From NCBI RefSeq assembly GCF_019578655.1, contig NC_063265.1, forward strand, positions 21,562,285 through 21,626,284: a stretch of 64,000 bases of DNA. Direction: 5' to 3'. How positions within the stretch are numbered: position 1 is the stretch's first letter; each line of letters starts with the position of its first letter. A program made the position numbers and the translations under genes. The notes below the pieces were generated by a model. It searched no databases. It saw nothing but the letters and a program-made list of their open reading frames with translations, and was not told the DNA's origin. Shown here piece by piece: positions 38,431 to 51,192 of the stretch. The DNA is from Ricinus communis. Taxonomy: Eukaryota > Streptophyta > Magnoliopsida > Malpighiales > Euphorbiaceae.

Positions 38431-38699
38431 AGGTTATTTAAGCCATATTCTTTTCCATCATGATTGAAGAAATCAGTTAAAGCTCCACACCTGGAAAGAC
38501 CTAATTAAACACCATATATCCCAATCAAAACATGTACGATCTAACAAGGTAATCTACTGGATCACTAATCAATGGCCTCTCCAAGGAACAATATACATAA
38601 CTCATGTCTTTATTAATCTTGAAGAGACACATAATACCAAACTATTTTTACTTTGATGGTAAGGGAATTTCTCTATCTAATGATAATATTTAATAGATC

Positions 38700-41600
38700 C
38701 TTCACTCAAGTGCTACCGGTCATATGACTTACCAAAAAAGTATCTTGTATGATGAAATGTCACTTATTCTTAACTCTCCAGTTGAGATTTTTCATAGTTT
38801 TTCTGTTCCAATTCAATTATATGAGGATGTCACCATTACTTTAGATATCAAATTAAATCATGTTCTGTATGTTCCTTCCTTCTTTTGCAACCTTATTTCA
38901 ATAAGCAAATTAACTAAAGTCCTAAACTGTGCTGCTCATTTTTTTCCTTCTTTTTGCGCCTTACAAGACCTAACCGCGAGGAAGCTAATTAGCATGGGTG
39001 AAATCGGGGATGGTCTTTATTATTTTTGGGCACTTAATATCGCTATGGTTTCAGCAAATTCTACCCATGATGCGAGTTTTGATTTATGGCACCAATATCT
39101 TGGTCATTTATCTTTTGATAGAATATTCTCAATTAATAGTCTGAACCTTCCCAATACGAAGAACTTTAATAAGTGTTGTGATATTTGTCATCGAGCTAAG
39201 CAAATTTGTCACCCTTTTCCTACTAGTTCTATTAAAACTCGGAATGCTTTTGATTTATTTCATTGTGATGTATAGGGTCCTTATTAAACCCCCATCATTG
39301 TCTGATGCTCATTATTACTTAAGTATTGTTGACGACTATACTTGAGCTACATGGGTTTATTTAATGAGAAACAAAACCAAGGTTGGCCATTTGTTAACAT
39401 CTTTTGTTGCCATGATATGTAAATAAGCTAATTGTCATATTAAGCATATTTAGAGTGACAACGGGACAATTTTATGCTCATAAATTCCAGCCTTTTTGCC
39501 AATAAAATGGGATCATCCAACAATTTTGTTGTGTTTCTATCCCTCAACAAAATAGGGTTGTAGAACGTAAACACTGACATCTTCTTGAAGTTAATAAGAG
39601 TCTTACGATTTTAAGTAGGATTACCGATTAAATTTTAGGGTGAGTGTGTCCTCACTACAGCATACTTGATCAATCACACTCCCATACTTCTCTTATTTGG
39701 CAAGAGTTCGTATGAAGTATTGTTTTCACATAAACCTAGTTATTTGTATCTTCGAGTGTTCGGTTGTCTTTGTTATGTTTTAGTTATTTCAAGGTCTAAT
39801 GATAAATTCAGTGAGCGAGCCAGTTCTTGCATCTTTATTAGCTATCCTTATGCTAAAAAAGAATATAAAGTATATAATTTAAAGATCCATAAAATCTTTT
39901 TGTCTAGGGATATAGTGCTCTACAAAAAAATTTTTTTTTATTTTATACTAAACCACACCCATCAACAATTACCAATGAACCATCAATTCAAACATCTATA
40001 CCCTTACCTACCATTAACCTTGACATCCAAGATGTGCCACCTAGCTTTCAAATCATTCCCAATCCTACTGAGAACAATTTTAAAATTCCACCATAGACAA
40101 TACACCTCAACCAAACACTGCAGAGAGAACTGAACCCCTCATTAATCCTACACCTATTATTCCGACTGAATCCAAGTACCCCGTTCAAGATAGGAAGTTA
40201 CCAGCTTGCTTTAAAGATTTTCATATTAGTTTACTAAGAAATAATAAAGATACATCTCATACTCATTCCAATGCAATTTCCTCGATACATCTTATCATTT
40301 ATCTCATTATCTTTTGTTACTCTAATTTTTTCATCACCCTATAATTGTTACCTCATGGCCATCACTCAAAATGATGAGCCTATGTCTTGCTCATAAGAAA
40401 ACAAAGATACTTGATGAAGATCAGACATGCAAAATGAACAGGAAGCGATTAAAAGAATCAAACTTGGATAGTAGAGAAATTGCCTTTAGGAAAAAAAAGC
40501 GGTTGAATGCAAATGGGTGTACAAAATTAAGTATCACTCAGATGGAACAATCAAATGCTATAAGGCGCGTCTTATGGCAAAAGGGTACACTTAGGTGGAA
40601 AATCTAGATTATATTGAGACTTTCACACCCGTTGCTAAACTTACAACTATCCATACTCTTTTAGCAATTATTACCACCAAAAACTGGATTTTATATCAGC
40701 TTGTGTTCCTAATGCTTTTCTTCACAGTGATCTAAATGAAAAAGTATACACGGTGCCTCTCCACTTGGTTATTTATCACCCGGTGTTGATCGAGTTTGTC
40801 GCCTTTGCATATATTTATATGGTTTGAAGCAGGCCTCAAAGCAATGGTTTGCCAAATTTTCTTATATTATTCTTCGGTTCGGTTTCACTCAATCTAAGGC
40901 TGACAACTCCTTATTTATATGCCGAAAGGGGACCTTCTTTGCTGCCATCCTTGTATACGTGAACGGTGTTATCATTGCCACTAATAGTGACTCACATCTT
41001 ACTTCTTTTAAGAAATATTTGTTGTCCTGGTTTACTATCATGGATCTTGGCACTCTTAAATATTTTCTCAGTCTTAAAGTTGCCCGTTCTCCTAAAGGGA
41101 TTATTCTTTCACAACAGAAATATACACTTGAATTTTGCACTAGGCGAGCATGTTGGATTCAAAACCTTGTTATTTTCCTATTGAACAGAACCATAAGTTA
41201 GCACTTGATGATAACTTTATTCTTGATGTTCCGGGTCCTCTACTATCACCTAGTTAGACGATTGATTTATTTGATCATCACCATGCCTGATATTTGTTAC
41301 TCTATACATATCTTATCTCAGTTTATAAACCAACCTCGCCAAGGGCATTGGCAAGCTGCTATGCTCATATTACAATATCGTAATGTAGCACCAAGTCAAG
41401 GAATTTTTCTATCCTCAACTAGTGCCTTGTCTCTTTCAGCATATAGTGATTATGACTTGGCCAGTTGTCCTCTCACTCGGCATTCACTTAGTAGATACTT
41501 TATTTTCCTTGAATATTCTATAGTATTTTAGAAAAGCAAGAAACATACTACAATCTTGCTTTCTTCTACAGAGGCTGAATATCGATCCATGGCCACCACC

Positions 41601-41870
41601 GCTTGTGAATTAATTTAGCTAAGACAACCATTTGTAATTTAACTATGTCTCATCCCTCTTCTATTCACCTCTATTACGACAATCAAGTTGCCATGCATAT
41701 TGCCAATAATCCAATCTAGCATGAACAAACCAAACATATCAAAATTGATTGTCAATTTGTACATGATTGCATCCAGCAAGGCCTTCTTACTACTCGCTAC
41801 GTTGCTTCTCAACATCAGATTACTGTCATTTTCACTAAAGCCTTGGGAAAGCAATCATTTCAACTTTAGT
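38700..41870 (+). pseudogene. Ty1/copia polyprotein, degraded
   Basis: Read across several frames. Protease remnant near 38703-38723 gives LHSSATGHMT, where the catalytic D-S-G is lost. Gag-pre-integrase follows at about 39040-39260 (LWHQYLGHLSFDRI with the CDICHRAKQ zinc region). Integrase pieces include DVWGPY (stop in place of W), IVDDYT, SDNGT and VVERKH at 39260-39600, then RVFGCLCYV near 39750. The reverse transcriptase starts near 40500 (KWVYKI) with ETFTPVAK and LKQASKQW-like text, and its YVDD box reads YVNG (near 40960), removing both catalytic aspartates. RNase H pieces are AYSDYDLASCP (41440) and STEAEYRSMA (41565). Each domain keeps family order; none could work. Confidence 0.9.
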
Positions 41871-41917
41871 TGGCAAGTTGGGCATTCGAAATCTCCATGC
41901 TCCAACTTGAAGGGACA

Positions 41918-42380
41918 TATTGAAATCTAAGGTCAGCAAACCTGTAGAGGTAAGGTGTGGGCATGCCTAATAAAGTTGTATGGTGCAAATAGAATAATTT
42001 TGGTCAAAAGACTTATAGATAAGACATAGGCAAGCTTAATAAAGTTGTATGGTGCAGATAGATTAAGTTTGGTCAAAAAACTTGTAGAGATAAGTCGTGG
42101 GTAAGTCTAATAGAGTCGTATGGTGCATATAGATTAAGTTTTATCAAAAGACTTGCAGAGACAAGATGTGGGCATGACAAAGATAAGCTTAGTATATATA
42201 TCCTTTGATTGATGGGATTATATAAAACTCTTATTTTATGTAAATCCCCTTAATTGTTAGAATTAGATAGAATTTTTATATTAGGTAAATTCCTTAATTG
42301 TTATGATTAGATAGAACTTTTGTACTATATAACCCCTTTCTATCAATGGGAAAAATAACCAATTGATTAAAAAATTAACA
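41918..42380 (+). repeat. 3' LTR of the copia element
   Basis: Preceded by the purine-rich tract CTTGAAGGGACA. It begins TATTGAAATCTAAGGTCA and ends AATTAACA. It carries three and a half ~71-bp tandem units (starts at 41931, 42002, 42071 and 42142). A TATA-like ACTATATAACCCC lies near its end. Confidence 0.88.
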
Positions 42381-42385
42381 AAATT

Positions 42386-45154
42386 GAACTACATAAAACT
42401 CGGCTCTTTGATTCGTGAGCCAATCTATTAATATACTTGTGACTTATAAACTAGCTCGTGTATAATGTTCATAACTTATTAAAATAAAATAATTATTAAC
42501 TTAAAAGCTAGCTTGTAAATCATTGTTAAAGTAAAAATATTTATAATATTATATTTTATTTATTAAAATAAAACTATAAGATCATATTATAGTTCTTATG
42601 ATAAATATTTTTATTCTGTAATTTAATTTATAATCTATAGTTATTTAACTTAATGAATCCAATAAATTTGTTTTTACTCAATATGATCAAGATTTAACTC
42701 AGCTTTGATCCGATTAAGCTGATGTTGGGTTGTTATAATCGATTGCTGGTCGCTATAGAACTTCTTTAGGAAGAGAAAGGTGTACATGTTCACAGTGGCT
42801 TTCAATGATACTAAACATACAAAGATATTTTTGGTCAGCTGGTTTTGAAGACTCTGAGTTTTTGGAGCTTTTAGATAAAGTTGTGATTGGATTTTAGGTT
42901 TAATGGCTGGAGCCTCGGACTTTGGGTTAATGGTCGGAGCTTTTTAACTCCAGCCTTGATTCCATATTTTTATATTAAAGATTTGTGCCTATTAATTAAT
43001 TAATAGAAATAAATATTAATATATAACCAAAATTAATACGTAGAATTATTATTAGAAATTATAATTAAATTGATTAAAGTGTGACTTAATTAATGAGTGA
43101 GTGTAGAGTATAATTAATTGAATTGAGCACGAATTTAATTAATACCAAATTGATTAGAATTAACAACTAGATTAGTTAGACATTAATCTTTATTAATTGC
43201 TTATAATTCTTATTCTTTAATAATATGGGATTTCTAATGACTTTAAATCTCTATTTTAATCGAATAAAAAATTAAGAATTAATTATTATGATTATTGAAA
43301 ATAATTTTAATGTAATAATTAATTATCTATTAAAAAAGTAAAACATATTTTGGCGAAAACTAAAAGTAAAAAATTTTAAATTGTTACCCGTGAAATTCTC
43401 AAATATATCTAATTATTAATTATCATACACATGAAAGTAAAAAAAAAATAAAAATTAAAAGATTAAATACCCATATTGATCTTATAGATTAAAGGATAAA
43501 ATACTATTTATCCCTGCAGTTTGACCTAATGTACGAGTCAGTTTCTATATTTCTTTTATTACATTTAAACTCCAAGAATTTTAATAAAACTAACTACTGC
43601 TACTTTTCGTGTTAGTTGAAGGATTAAACTGGTAATTTAATATTACAATTTAATCATTGAATTTTTTTATCAACGATCAAAGTCGTCCAAAATGAATTCT
43701 ATAATCAAATTAGAGTAAAATTTTATTTTTAGCACAAGTTAGTTTTTGTGTATAATTAAAATAATAAATTTAATATTTTTTACTTTAATTTTTATTTTTA
43801 ATACAATTTAATCCAAAAAATTTAAATATTTTAAAACTATTTATATTTACATTAATATTATTAAATCATTATATGATTTAATTTTAATTATTATATAAAA
43901 ATATTTTAATTAAAAATATCATTTTATTGTTATTTTTATTATACATTATAGTTAAACTATATAAAAAGTAAAAATTAAATTAAACAACTATGTCTTAATT
44001 TAGTGAAGTAATCTAGACATCTAGTTGACAAGTTTACTATCAATGAAGAAATCATTATAATTTTATATATTAAAAATAAATAAATTTTATCAACCATCCA
44101 AATAAAATTAATATGAATAAATTTTTTATTTTTAATATAAGTTTAATTTTAGTGTCTAATAAAAATAATAATTTTTAACTATTTATTTTTACTAAAAATT
44201 TAAAACTAAACTATATAGTAATTATATAATCGTAAATAAAAAATAAATATTTTTAATATGTTTACATTTTTTTAGAATTAAATTACTCTAAAAAGATAAA
44301 AGATATGAACAAGTCAAAAAAATTAAATTTTTTATTTTAATTATATATTGAAATTTACTTGCATTAAAAATTTTATTTTATTCTGATTTGATAATAAATT
44401 TTAAACGAATTTAATACTTGATAAAAATTTAAAAATCAAATTACAGTATAAAATAATAAATTTAATCTCTCGATTAATACAGGAAAATAATAATTAATTG
44501 AATTAAAATTTTTAAAAAATCTAATATAATAAAAAAAATATAAAAATTAAATTATATAAACCAGTTAAATTTAACCCTAAATTAAATCCATTTACAACTT
44601 ATCTTTTTATTATATTGTTTTAATAAGTATGGAAATGAATCTAGACAGAAACCATAGGACATATTTCCTAAAGGTCCCACATAGTCCCATTTTTCTATGT
44701 ATTGTTCATCAGTGCAACATGACTTCCCATGACCATCTTTATAGCTTTTGTCCCCAATATAAACTGCTGTGTGCATTTATAGGTAGGACCCCGGCCACCC
44801 CCCACATTACCCATCAGTGAGCAGTACAGTAAAGTCAGATATTATTTATTCGTGCTTGGTTAGATGTTTCTTTCTGTTCTTCTTCCTTTGAAGAATATTG
44901 AAATGGAAATCTGTTCAGTTTTGTGCATGTATGGATCACTCGTACTGTTGACACAGTAATACTGTCCTTAAGCAGCACGGACATTGACTAACTCTTTTTC
45001 TTTTCTTGTCAAGAAAAAGAGGAGAGAGGATGACAGTGATAGGAACTTCTAGTGCGTGCATCTCTGCAGTACTAACTTTGAAGGCAAAAAAGAAGAGCCT
45101 CAATCAAACATAACACAGATGATCTTATGCAAGGTTTAAATGCCTCGAGAACTT
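42386..45154. other. Intergenic DNA, mostly AT-rich
   Basis: No gene is recognised. At 43470-43690 there is a phrase set typical of the window's non-autonomous elements. The patch 44600-45110 is less AT-rich, contains a TATAAACTG-type box near 44758, and holds a perfect 11-bp inverted repeat (CTCTTTTTCTT, 44992-45002, and its complement at 45011-45021). Its small frames (44582-44776, 44629-44820) show no domain. Confidence 0.5.
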
Positions 45155-45230
45155 CTTTTTCTTTTTTTCAAGATTCGAACCCAAATCTTTATAGACTGAT
45201 AAAACTATCATAACCACTAAGCTACCACCT
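45155..45230 (-). repeat. tRNA-derived SINE fragment (pol III A and B boxes)
   Basis: The minus strand reads GGTGGTAGCTTAGTGGTTAT, with a box A of TAGCTTAGTGG (plus 45214-45224), then about 30 bases later GGGTTCGAATC with a box B of GGTTCGAATC (plus 45172-45181), then an A-rich tail with G interruptions. This is the head of a tRNA-related SINE or a tRNA pseudogene. There is no convincing cloverleaf, and the body after box B is almost absent, so it is a short or truncated copy. Confidence 0.6.
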
Positions 45231-46865
45231 TAAATAGTTTCTATTTGAGTAACTAGCTTAAGTTGATTTATGTCATGAAATTCAGGAAGAAAATGATAGA
45301 TGAAAGAATACATTAATGGACAAAGGGTCAATTTTCCCCTTCAACAATGCCCAATTTAAGCTTTTCAAAAATAACTCCCTCAATTTATGTTCAAGGATTA
45401 AATACACCTAATTAAATTTTTTTTATAATTTTTTGAATTTGTGTGCACTAGTCAAACACACCCAATTTAAAAAGAAATTGGCCAAAGTATTGGAATCCCT
45501 TTGGTAGGGTAACATTTCATACATTCTTTGATTGTTACTGATTTTTGTCATACTTTGACAAATGAAAGCAATTAAGGTGACTTTAGATTATACTTTGAAC
45601 AATGTGTTGGAACAGTTGGAGCTCTCTGCTGCCTTTTAGGAAATGCAACATACTGATGATAATTATGTACAATTGCGCCCTCTACCATCCACATTATAAC
45701 AACTTATGGAATAAGTATGTCTTCTATATGATAGGCATTAGCCCTAACTCTGCTTATGCTAAGAGAAATGTTATGTGTGTGCCCTTGACCATTTTAGCAC
45801 TATTTTTAACTGGAATATTTTTTATTATTAATCAGAGAAATATATTAGTGTATAAATTGAATTGATCAATAAGCATATATGAATTCAAAATTTAAAGGTG
45901 CAATGATCAATCTACTACATATCCAATTGTCAAGCTTATGACAGATAAATTTATTTATTTATTTATTTATTGGGTTTTGTTTTTGACATATTGTTCCATT
46001 AAAGCTGGCCTCGGACCTTTCTAGGGTTATTATTATTTTGCTATGTAATATTTTATGAACAAACTCTTCTTCTACTATGTGTAATGAATATTTTAAATCA
46101 TTTTATATTATTTATGCATTACACTATTCAATTTAATATATTCCATAATAGATATAATATTAAAAGTTAATTATCTTTTTCCTTAGATGATATTGAATTG
46201 ATAAAGTCATTTTAGATAAGTTTTGGATTCAAATAATAAAATGAAAGTCAATATATAACAGGCACAGCTTAAAAGTAAAATATTACAGGTAGGCTTTCTC
46301 AAAAAAGACTGCAGTTCTTGTTTCTATTACAAGCCCTAAGTTGAAATATGTAAGCTCCCTACTTCATCGCTACTAATGGTGGAAGGGTTCCCTCAGCTTA
46401 GGTGGCTCCATTTAGGTGAAGTGGGAATTGCAGAAGACATTAAAGGCTGTCATGCCAGGCGATGCCAATTTTTTTTTTAAATGGTACAATATAACCATTT
46501 TTAGTCCTGATAAAAAAATTAGTAAACATTTTTTTATTTTCTTCTCAAAAAATCTTCTGTTCAGTAGTCCAATAAAAGTAGTGTTTTAAAAATCGGACTA
46601 AAAATACCGGTTTAACTAAAAATCCGTGGTCAGTCCAATTCGATAAATTTAAAAAGTTGAATTTGCAATTGTAGATCACAAGATTGATTTGCGAAAACTT
46701 CTATATAGATATCCTAGTGTTTGGTATTTAACAGATACTATAAAAAATTGATAATTCATTATTCGCTTATTATAATATTATTTTAAAATATAATAAATAA
46801 AATATAATTAATTTTTATTAAATTGATGTAGCTAACAGTTCAATTAATTAAAATGGTAAATTAAT
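45231..46865. other. Intergenic DNA
   Basis: No gene is recognised. The ORF at 45602-45865 is isolated and lacks known motifs. Around 46580-46680, phrases such as AATACCGGTTTAACTAAAAA resemble hAT-type subterminal DNA and continue at 48050-48080, suggesting that the next element sits inside an older one. Confidence 0.45.
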
Positions 46866-48040
46866 GATGGTGTATTTAATTAAGACTTTTATACTTTTTT
46901 TTAGATAAATTACTTTTAAAGAGTTTCTGAATTTTTAATGACTTTTACAGATTTTATGATTTAATGAATGACTTTTACAGACTTTACTTAAAAATACTTT
47001 TATAGATAATGCTAGACTTTTATTGATTTTCATAGACTATTATTTAATTATTATTTAATTATTTAAAAATAAATTTAGTCATTTTACTTTTATTATTTTC
47101 TTCATTTTTTTTTCGTTTACTTTAAACATTATTTCACATAATGTTATATGTAAAATAACATATTTCATTTCATTGTTGTATTAAATTCATACAAGTTTTA
47201 TATTTTTTTATCTCACAACATGAATACTATTTTTTCTATCAAGAGAATAAATTTTTTAAATGAAATTATCATATTACAATTTGTCTCCAATTAAACTAAT
47301 AAATTCATGTCATACTCATTATATTTTGTTTATTACTTATTTAATAAATACTTAGACCAATAATAATCATGCTTACTAAGTTATTTGATAAATACTTAAA
47401 TCAATAATTATACTTACCAACATAAAAAGAATTATCCAAATAATTGTCCTAGTAAAATCTAGAAATCTGTATATGGCGGAGTTGTTTGCTCAAAACAATT
47501 CATTAAATGTTTCATTTTAAACTCATATTTTTTATGAGGCCTTTTTAAAATTAAATTAAAATTTTTTAATTAATTCTTTGTACGTATGAGTACTAGAAAA
47601 TATTATTAGTAAATAATTTTAGCTTCTAAAGTTTCATTATTTCTTAAATATTTTAAGATGAAAAATATAGTAAAGAGAAATAAAAGTGATAATGTAGAAA
47701 GATTTGAAAAGAAGAAAGATGAATTTTTTTTTTAAAAAAAACTATTGAAATCTTGATAAAAAGTGAAAGAGAAATCTGAAGAATTTTTATTTATAATAAT
47801 ATATAAAAAATTATTAAAAATATATAAAAGTTCATATCTATAAAAATCAATGACTTTTTAAATACGAGTTTACTTATAAAATTTTTATAAAAATTATAAC
47901 TGAATACCTTCTGACTTTTAAAGACTATTTAAAAATATGTAAATTTTATATAGAATATTTCATGACTTATACAAAAAATTTTCAAAATCATTATTGAATA
48001 CCAAAATCTTTAAAAGTGTTCATTAAATACATCGGCTTAT
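46866..48040. mobile_element. AT-rich inverted-repeat element
   Basis: The left end GGTGTATTTAATTAAGACTT (about 46870) is matched by the reverse complement of the right end, GATGTATTTAATGAACACTT (about 48035). Both ends continue into repeated GACTTTTA(T/C)AGATTTT-like subterminal motifs. The interior is non-coding. It appears to interrupt an older CCGGT-containing sequence. Superfamily not assigned. Confidence 0.5.
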
Positions 48041-48300
48041 TATTGATCGGTTCATTTTTCGATTTTTAAGAAACCGGCATGAAAGGCCTTCGAAAGTCTC
48101 GCAGGACATAATATTTTTATCTCAAAATTTAAGGACATTGGGTTATTTCTAATTATAAATTCCTCAATTAGTTTGTAGCTTTTCTTATGCGAGACTGTAC
48201 TCACCTGAACAATTCCCTCAATTACGAGTCTCTTTCACGGTGGGTTTTGGCTTGTTCCCCTCAGATACAAGCCTATTGCACTTTGAGTACTACAATATTA

Positions 48301-49240
48301 TAGGTGTAAATTACATTTACCTTACCGAGTGTTGGATCATATCAACATTTTGATACCTTCAAAAGTTTAATGATTACAAGTTTTTAATTTTATCTACACT
48401 TAAATAATTCCTTTAGATTCTTCAACTAGTCAATCCAGTTAAAGGATTTATAAAAAAAATAGTTATAATTGATTTTTAAATTTAATATTAATTATTAAAC
48501 TGAACACAAATAAATATTTTCATTAAATTATTATAATTTTTTTTATTATATAATACTTTATTTTATTTTTAACAAAAAATAATTATCTTAGTAATTTTTA
48601 ACTTCTTCTAATTTTCATTTAGCGCAATTTAATGGTAAGAATGTCAATTAGTAATTAATTTGATATCAATATTAATTTCATCTCAAATTAATAATATAAT
48701 AGACCTAAAGATAAAAAAAGAATTTATTTGTTTTTAATATTTTTTAAGAAATTAAAATAATATAATAAATAATTGAAATAAAAATCATAAATGATAGTTT
48801 CATAAGAATATGAAATTTGCATATTTTATCAAAATAAAAGAAAATTAACTATATTAAACTCATAAATATCTTAAAATATGAAGAGATTAGTATGAAATTA
48901 ATAAAGTATAGATATTGCCTAAAATGCCTAAAATTTTATTTTAACAAGGTAAAGAAATAATAATACTTTGTTAAACAGTTGCCTTAACTTGATAATAAAA
49001 ATATATTTTTTAAAGTTCAATAATTAATATTAAGTTTAAGGACTAGACTAAACTTTTTCTTACTAATTAAGTCCTTTGATTAAGTTGACCAACTAAAAAA
49101 ATCTAACCGAGTGACTTAATTATAGATGGAATCAATTTAGTAACCATCGAATTCAATTTTTAAATAAGAGGTATTAAAGTATTAGGTGAATCCTATGATA
49201 CTTTGAAGAAGGTATTGTAGTTGAATTATATAAAATTAGT
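48301..49240. mobile_element. Non-autonomous element with ~150-bp inverted ends
   Basis: The left end contains TACCTTACCGAGTGTTGGAT and CAACTAGTCAATCCAGTTAA. The reverse complement of the right end contains AATACCTTCTTCAAAGTATC, later AAGTCACTCGGTTAG and TTGGTCAACTTAATCAAAGG. The shared order of phrases supports long but diverged inverted repeats, as in small MULEs. The interior is AT-rich and non-coding. No clear target duplication. Confidence 0.4.
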
Positions 49241-50041
49241 CTTGGCCACTCACAATTTATAGATTTTTTTATTTTTACTTTTACTTAACTTGTAAGTAGT
49301 AGAACAACTTACTTTTATTTTAATATTCTAAGAACTAAAATAGTATTAGTTCATTTCGAAAAAAAAAAGTATATTAATCTTTTTTTATTTTGGTGCGTCC
49401 TTTTCTTTTTCTAAAATTATTAATCATATATTTCATTAACAGTGGTTAAATTGAAGGTATTAGCTTATTTAATAAATAATTCTTTTATATGCATGTATTC
49501 TATTAGTTTACTATTTCTTTATTGATTTAAATAGTATGTATTTATTTTAGAATAATTATTGAAATTATTAAAAAATATGCATGTTTTATTTAAGTCCTAG
49601 TTTAGATTGTCTTAAAAGGGTTTAATATTAATGGCAGAATACATATAAGAGCACTCTAACTTGCACAAATAACCTATTGCCCCCGCCCTCCCTATAGTTG
49701 TACTTAAACCTATTAGGCACCTATAGTTGTGTAAATTGGAAATTATAAACATCTGGTAGCCTATGTGGCAGAATGCGTGTATTAAAAACGTGTTTGAGTG
49801 ATTGAATTTAGAATATAACATCCAACGTGTACAGGTTATATCAACTTTCTCTTCTTTCTATTTATTTTCCTTTTTTTCTCATCATTTTTGGTGTTTACAT
49901 TTCAAATCCTTTTTTCTTTATTTGTCTTTTTTTTCTTCTTCTTTGTCCTTTGGTGGCAGTTCTTCTTGGTTTATCAAACTCATCTAGGCAGTAATAGAGG
50001 ACTTCAAATTCAACATAGGCCCTCAAAATTTTATATTTCCA
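49241..50041. other. Intergenic DNA and 5' region of the GRF pseudogene
   Basis: Mostly AT-rich. At 49675-49800 a phrase (CTATAGTTGTACTTAAACCT) resembles transposon ends. A TTCTTCTTTCTATTTATTTTCC-type pyrimidine run at 49850-49960 precedes the zinc-finger exon and may be its leader. Confidence 0.45.
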
Positions 50042-50471
50042 GTGTGTATTTGTGGGGAAAATGTTGTTTTGAAGCATTCGTGGACTCTGTCTAACCTTGG
50101 TCGAAGGTTCTTTGGATTTAGAAAATAGAAGGTTTCTTTTAGGAACTTGGGTTGAACTTTGAAAAGGTTATTTCTTGTTTGATTTTTTTTATTTTGAGTA
50201 TTTTGCTTGTTAATTATTGTAGATGGCAAGAGCATATGGATATTTCTTATAGTTCGATCCACTTATGCTTGAGCATGCAAGACATGTTATTTCTAGTTTG
50301 CTAAGAAGAGCTAAGATGGTTGAAGCTAAATGGGACAGAGCAAGATGTAAGGCAAAGGATTTGATTTTTGTTTTGATTTTGGGGGTACAATATTGGGTTT
50401 TAATGTATTGGTCTGAGGCAACTTGGTTGTTGTACAAGAACATATATGTTGTTTATTTTTGGTTGTATTAG
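50042..50471 (+). pseudogene. GRF-type zinc-finger small membrane protein, pseudogene
   Basis: The first exon piece (50042-50131) encodes CICGENVVLKHSWTLSNLGR then RFFGFRK and a stop. This is the first half of the GRF zinc finger (CxCG...SWT..NPGRRFFGC). A candidate acceptor AG at 50221-50222 precedes a second piece (50223-50471): YGYFL, an in-frame stop, then FDPLMLEHARHVISSLLRRA, a basic stretch and a hydrophobic segment (DLIFVLILGVQYWVLMYW) near the end. Plant small GRF proteins follow this plan, with a (W)YDPPM motif and one C-terminal membrane helix. The third finger cysteine is replaced (GF for GC), and two stops disable it. Family role is nucleic-acid binding in general; the specific function is unknown. 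It is often found near MULE-type transposons. Confidence 0.6.
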
Positions 50472-51192
50472 GTTGTAATGACTTGACTAATTAAATGAAA
50501 GTTAGATCAATTCAGTTGATTAACTACAATTTAGTAGTTTCTTATCTTTAGCACTTGCATATATTATTAGTAAATAAGAGGAGAAAAAAAGAATTGGAAA
50601 GAAAATAGAGTAATTCATTCATTTCTCACTTTAAAGAAATGCCATAAGCAAGCCAAAATGTGGTTTTAATAAGTACATAAAACACTATAAGTCACTAGTG
50701 AAAAAGAACAAAGGTTTAAACAGGTTTTCTCCAAACAATTCTGTCTGAATGTAGAATTAAGAGGTTACAAGATACCACTAATAAAAAATAAGTTGTTGAA
50801 ACACAACATAACAAGATGAAAGTTGTTCAAGCAATGTCTACAGCTTTCATGGTGGCCTAGGAACTTCTTTTTGTGGAGAATTTTGCAGTTGATGAAGTAC
50901 TTATTTAGCTTAAATTAAAGCTTGCTTATGGTGTAGAAAAGTTATTAACAAATTCAAATTGTCTAGCACTTACATTTCTCTTGTTTTGTATTCCTTTTTT
51001 AGCACTTTGCTACTGAAGTTCTAGAACATTTCATTTCAACCCATGAGGTTTAAAACCTAAATCAACTGGTTAGGATGCATTCTTCAGGTTGCTTGGTGTT
51101 GTAATGACTCAACTGCTAGGTTGTCCTAGCTGTTATATTAATAGGAAAGACATATAAATATTATACAACAGGAAGACAATATTAGATATTAA
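50472..51192. other. Intergenic DNA between GRF pseudogene and the next remnant
   Basis: No ORF or repeat recognised; two GTTGTAATGACT phrases (50473 and 51101) flank the stretch in direct orientation, which may be chance. Confidence 0.4.

Larger units (their letters stand above)
38055..42385 (+). mobile_element. Full-length, inactive Ty1/copia retrotransposon with AAATT target duplication
   Basis: The element is 38060-42380. The LTRs are 38060-38418 and 41918-42380, both ending in AATTAACA. AAATT stands immediately outside each end (38055-38059 and 42381-42385), the 5-bp duplication expected from integrase. A primer-site relic follows the 5' LTR and a purine-rich tract precedes the 3' LTR. 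The internal order protease, gag-pre-integrase, integrase, reverse transcriptase, RNase H is that of copia. Most of gag is missing and pol is riddled with stops. The LTRs differ at many positions, so the insertion is old. Confidence 0.9.

Noticed and set aside
40889..41140. 83-codon minus-strand ORF
   Set aside because: Antisense of the copia reverse transcriptase region.
45602..45865. 87-codon plus-strand ORF
   Set aside because: No domain, AT-biased composition, no context to support a gene.
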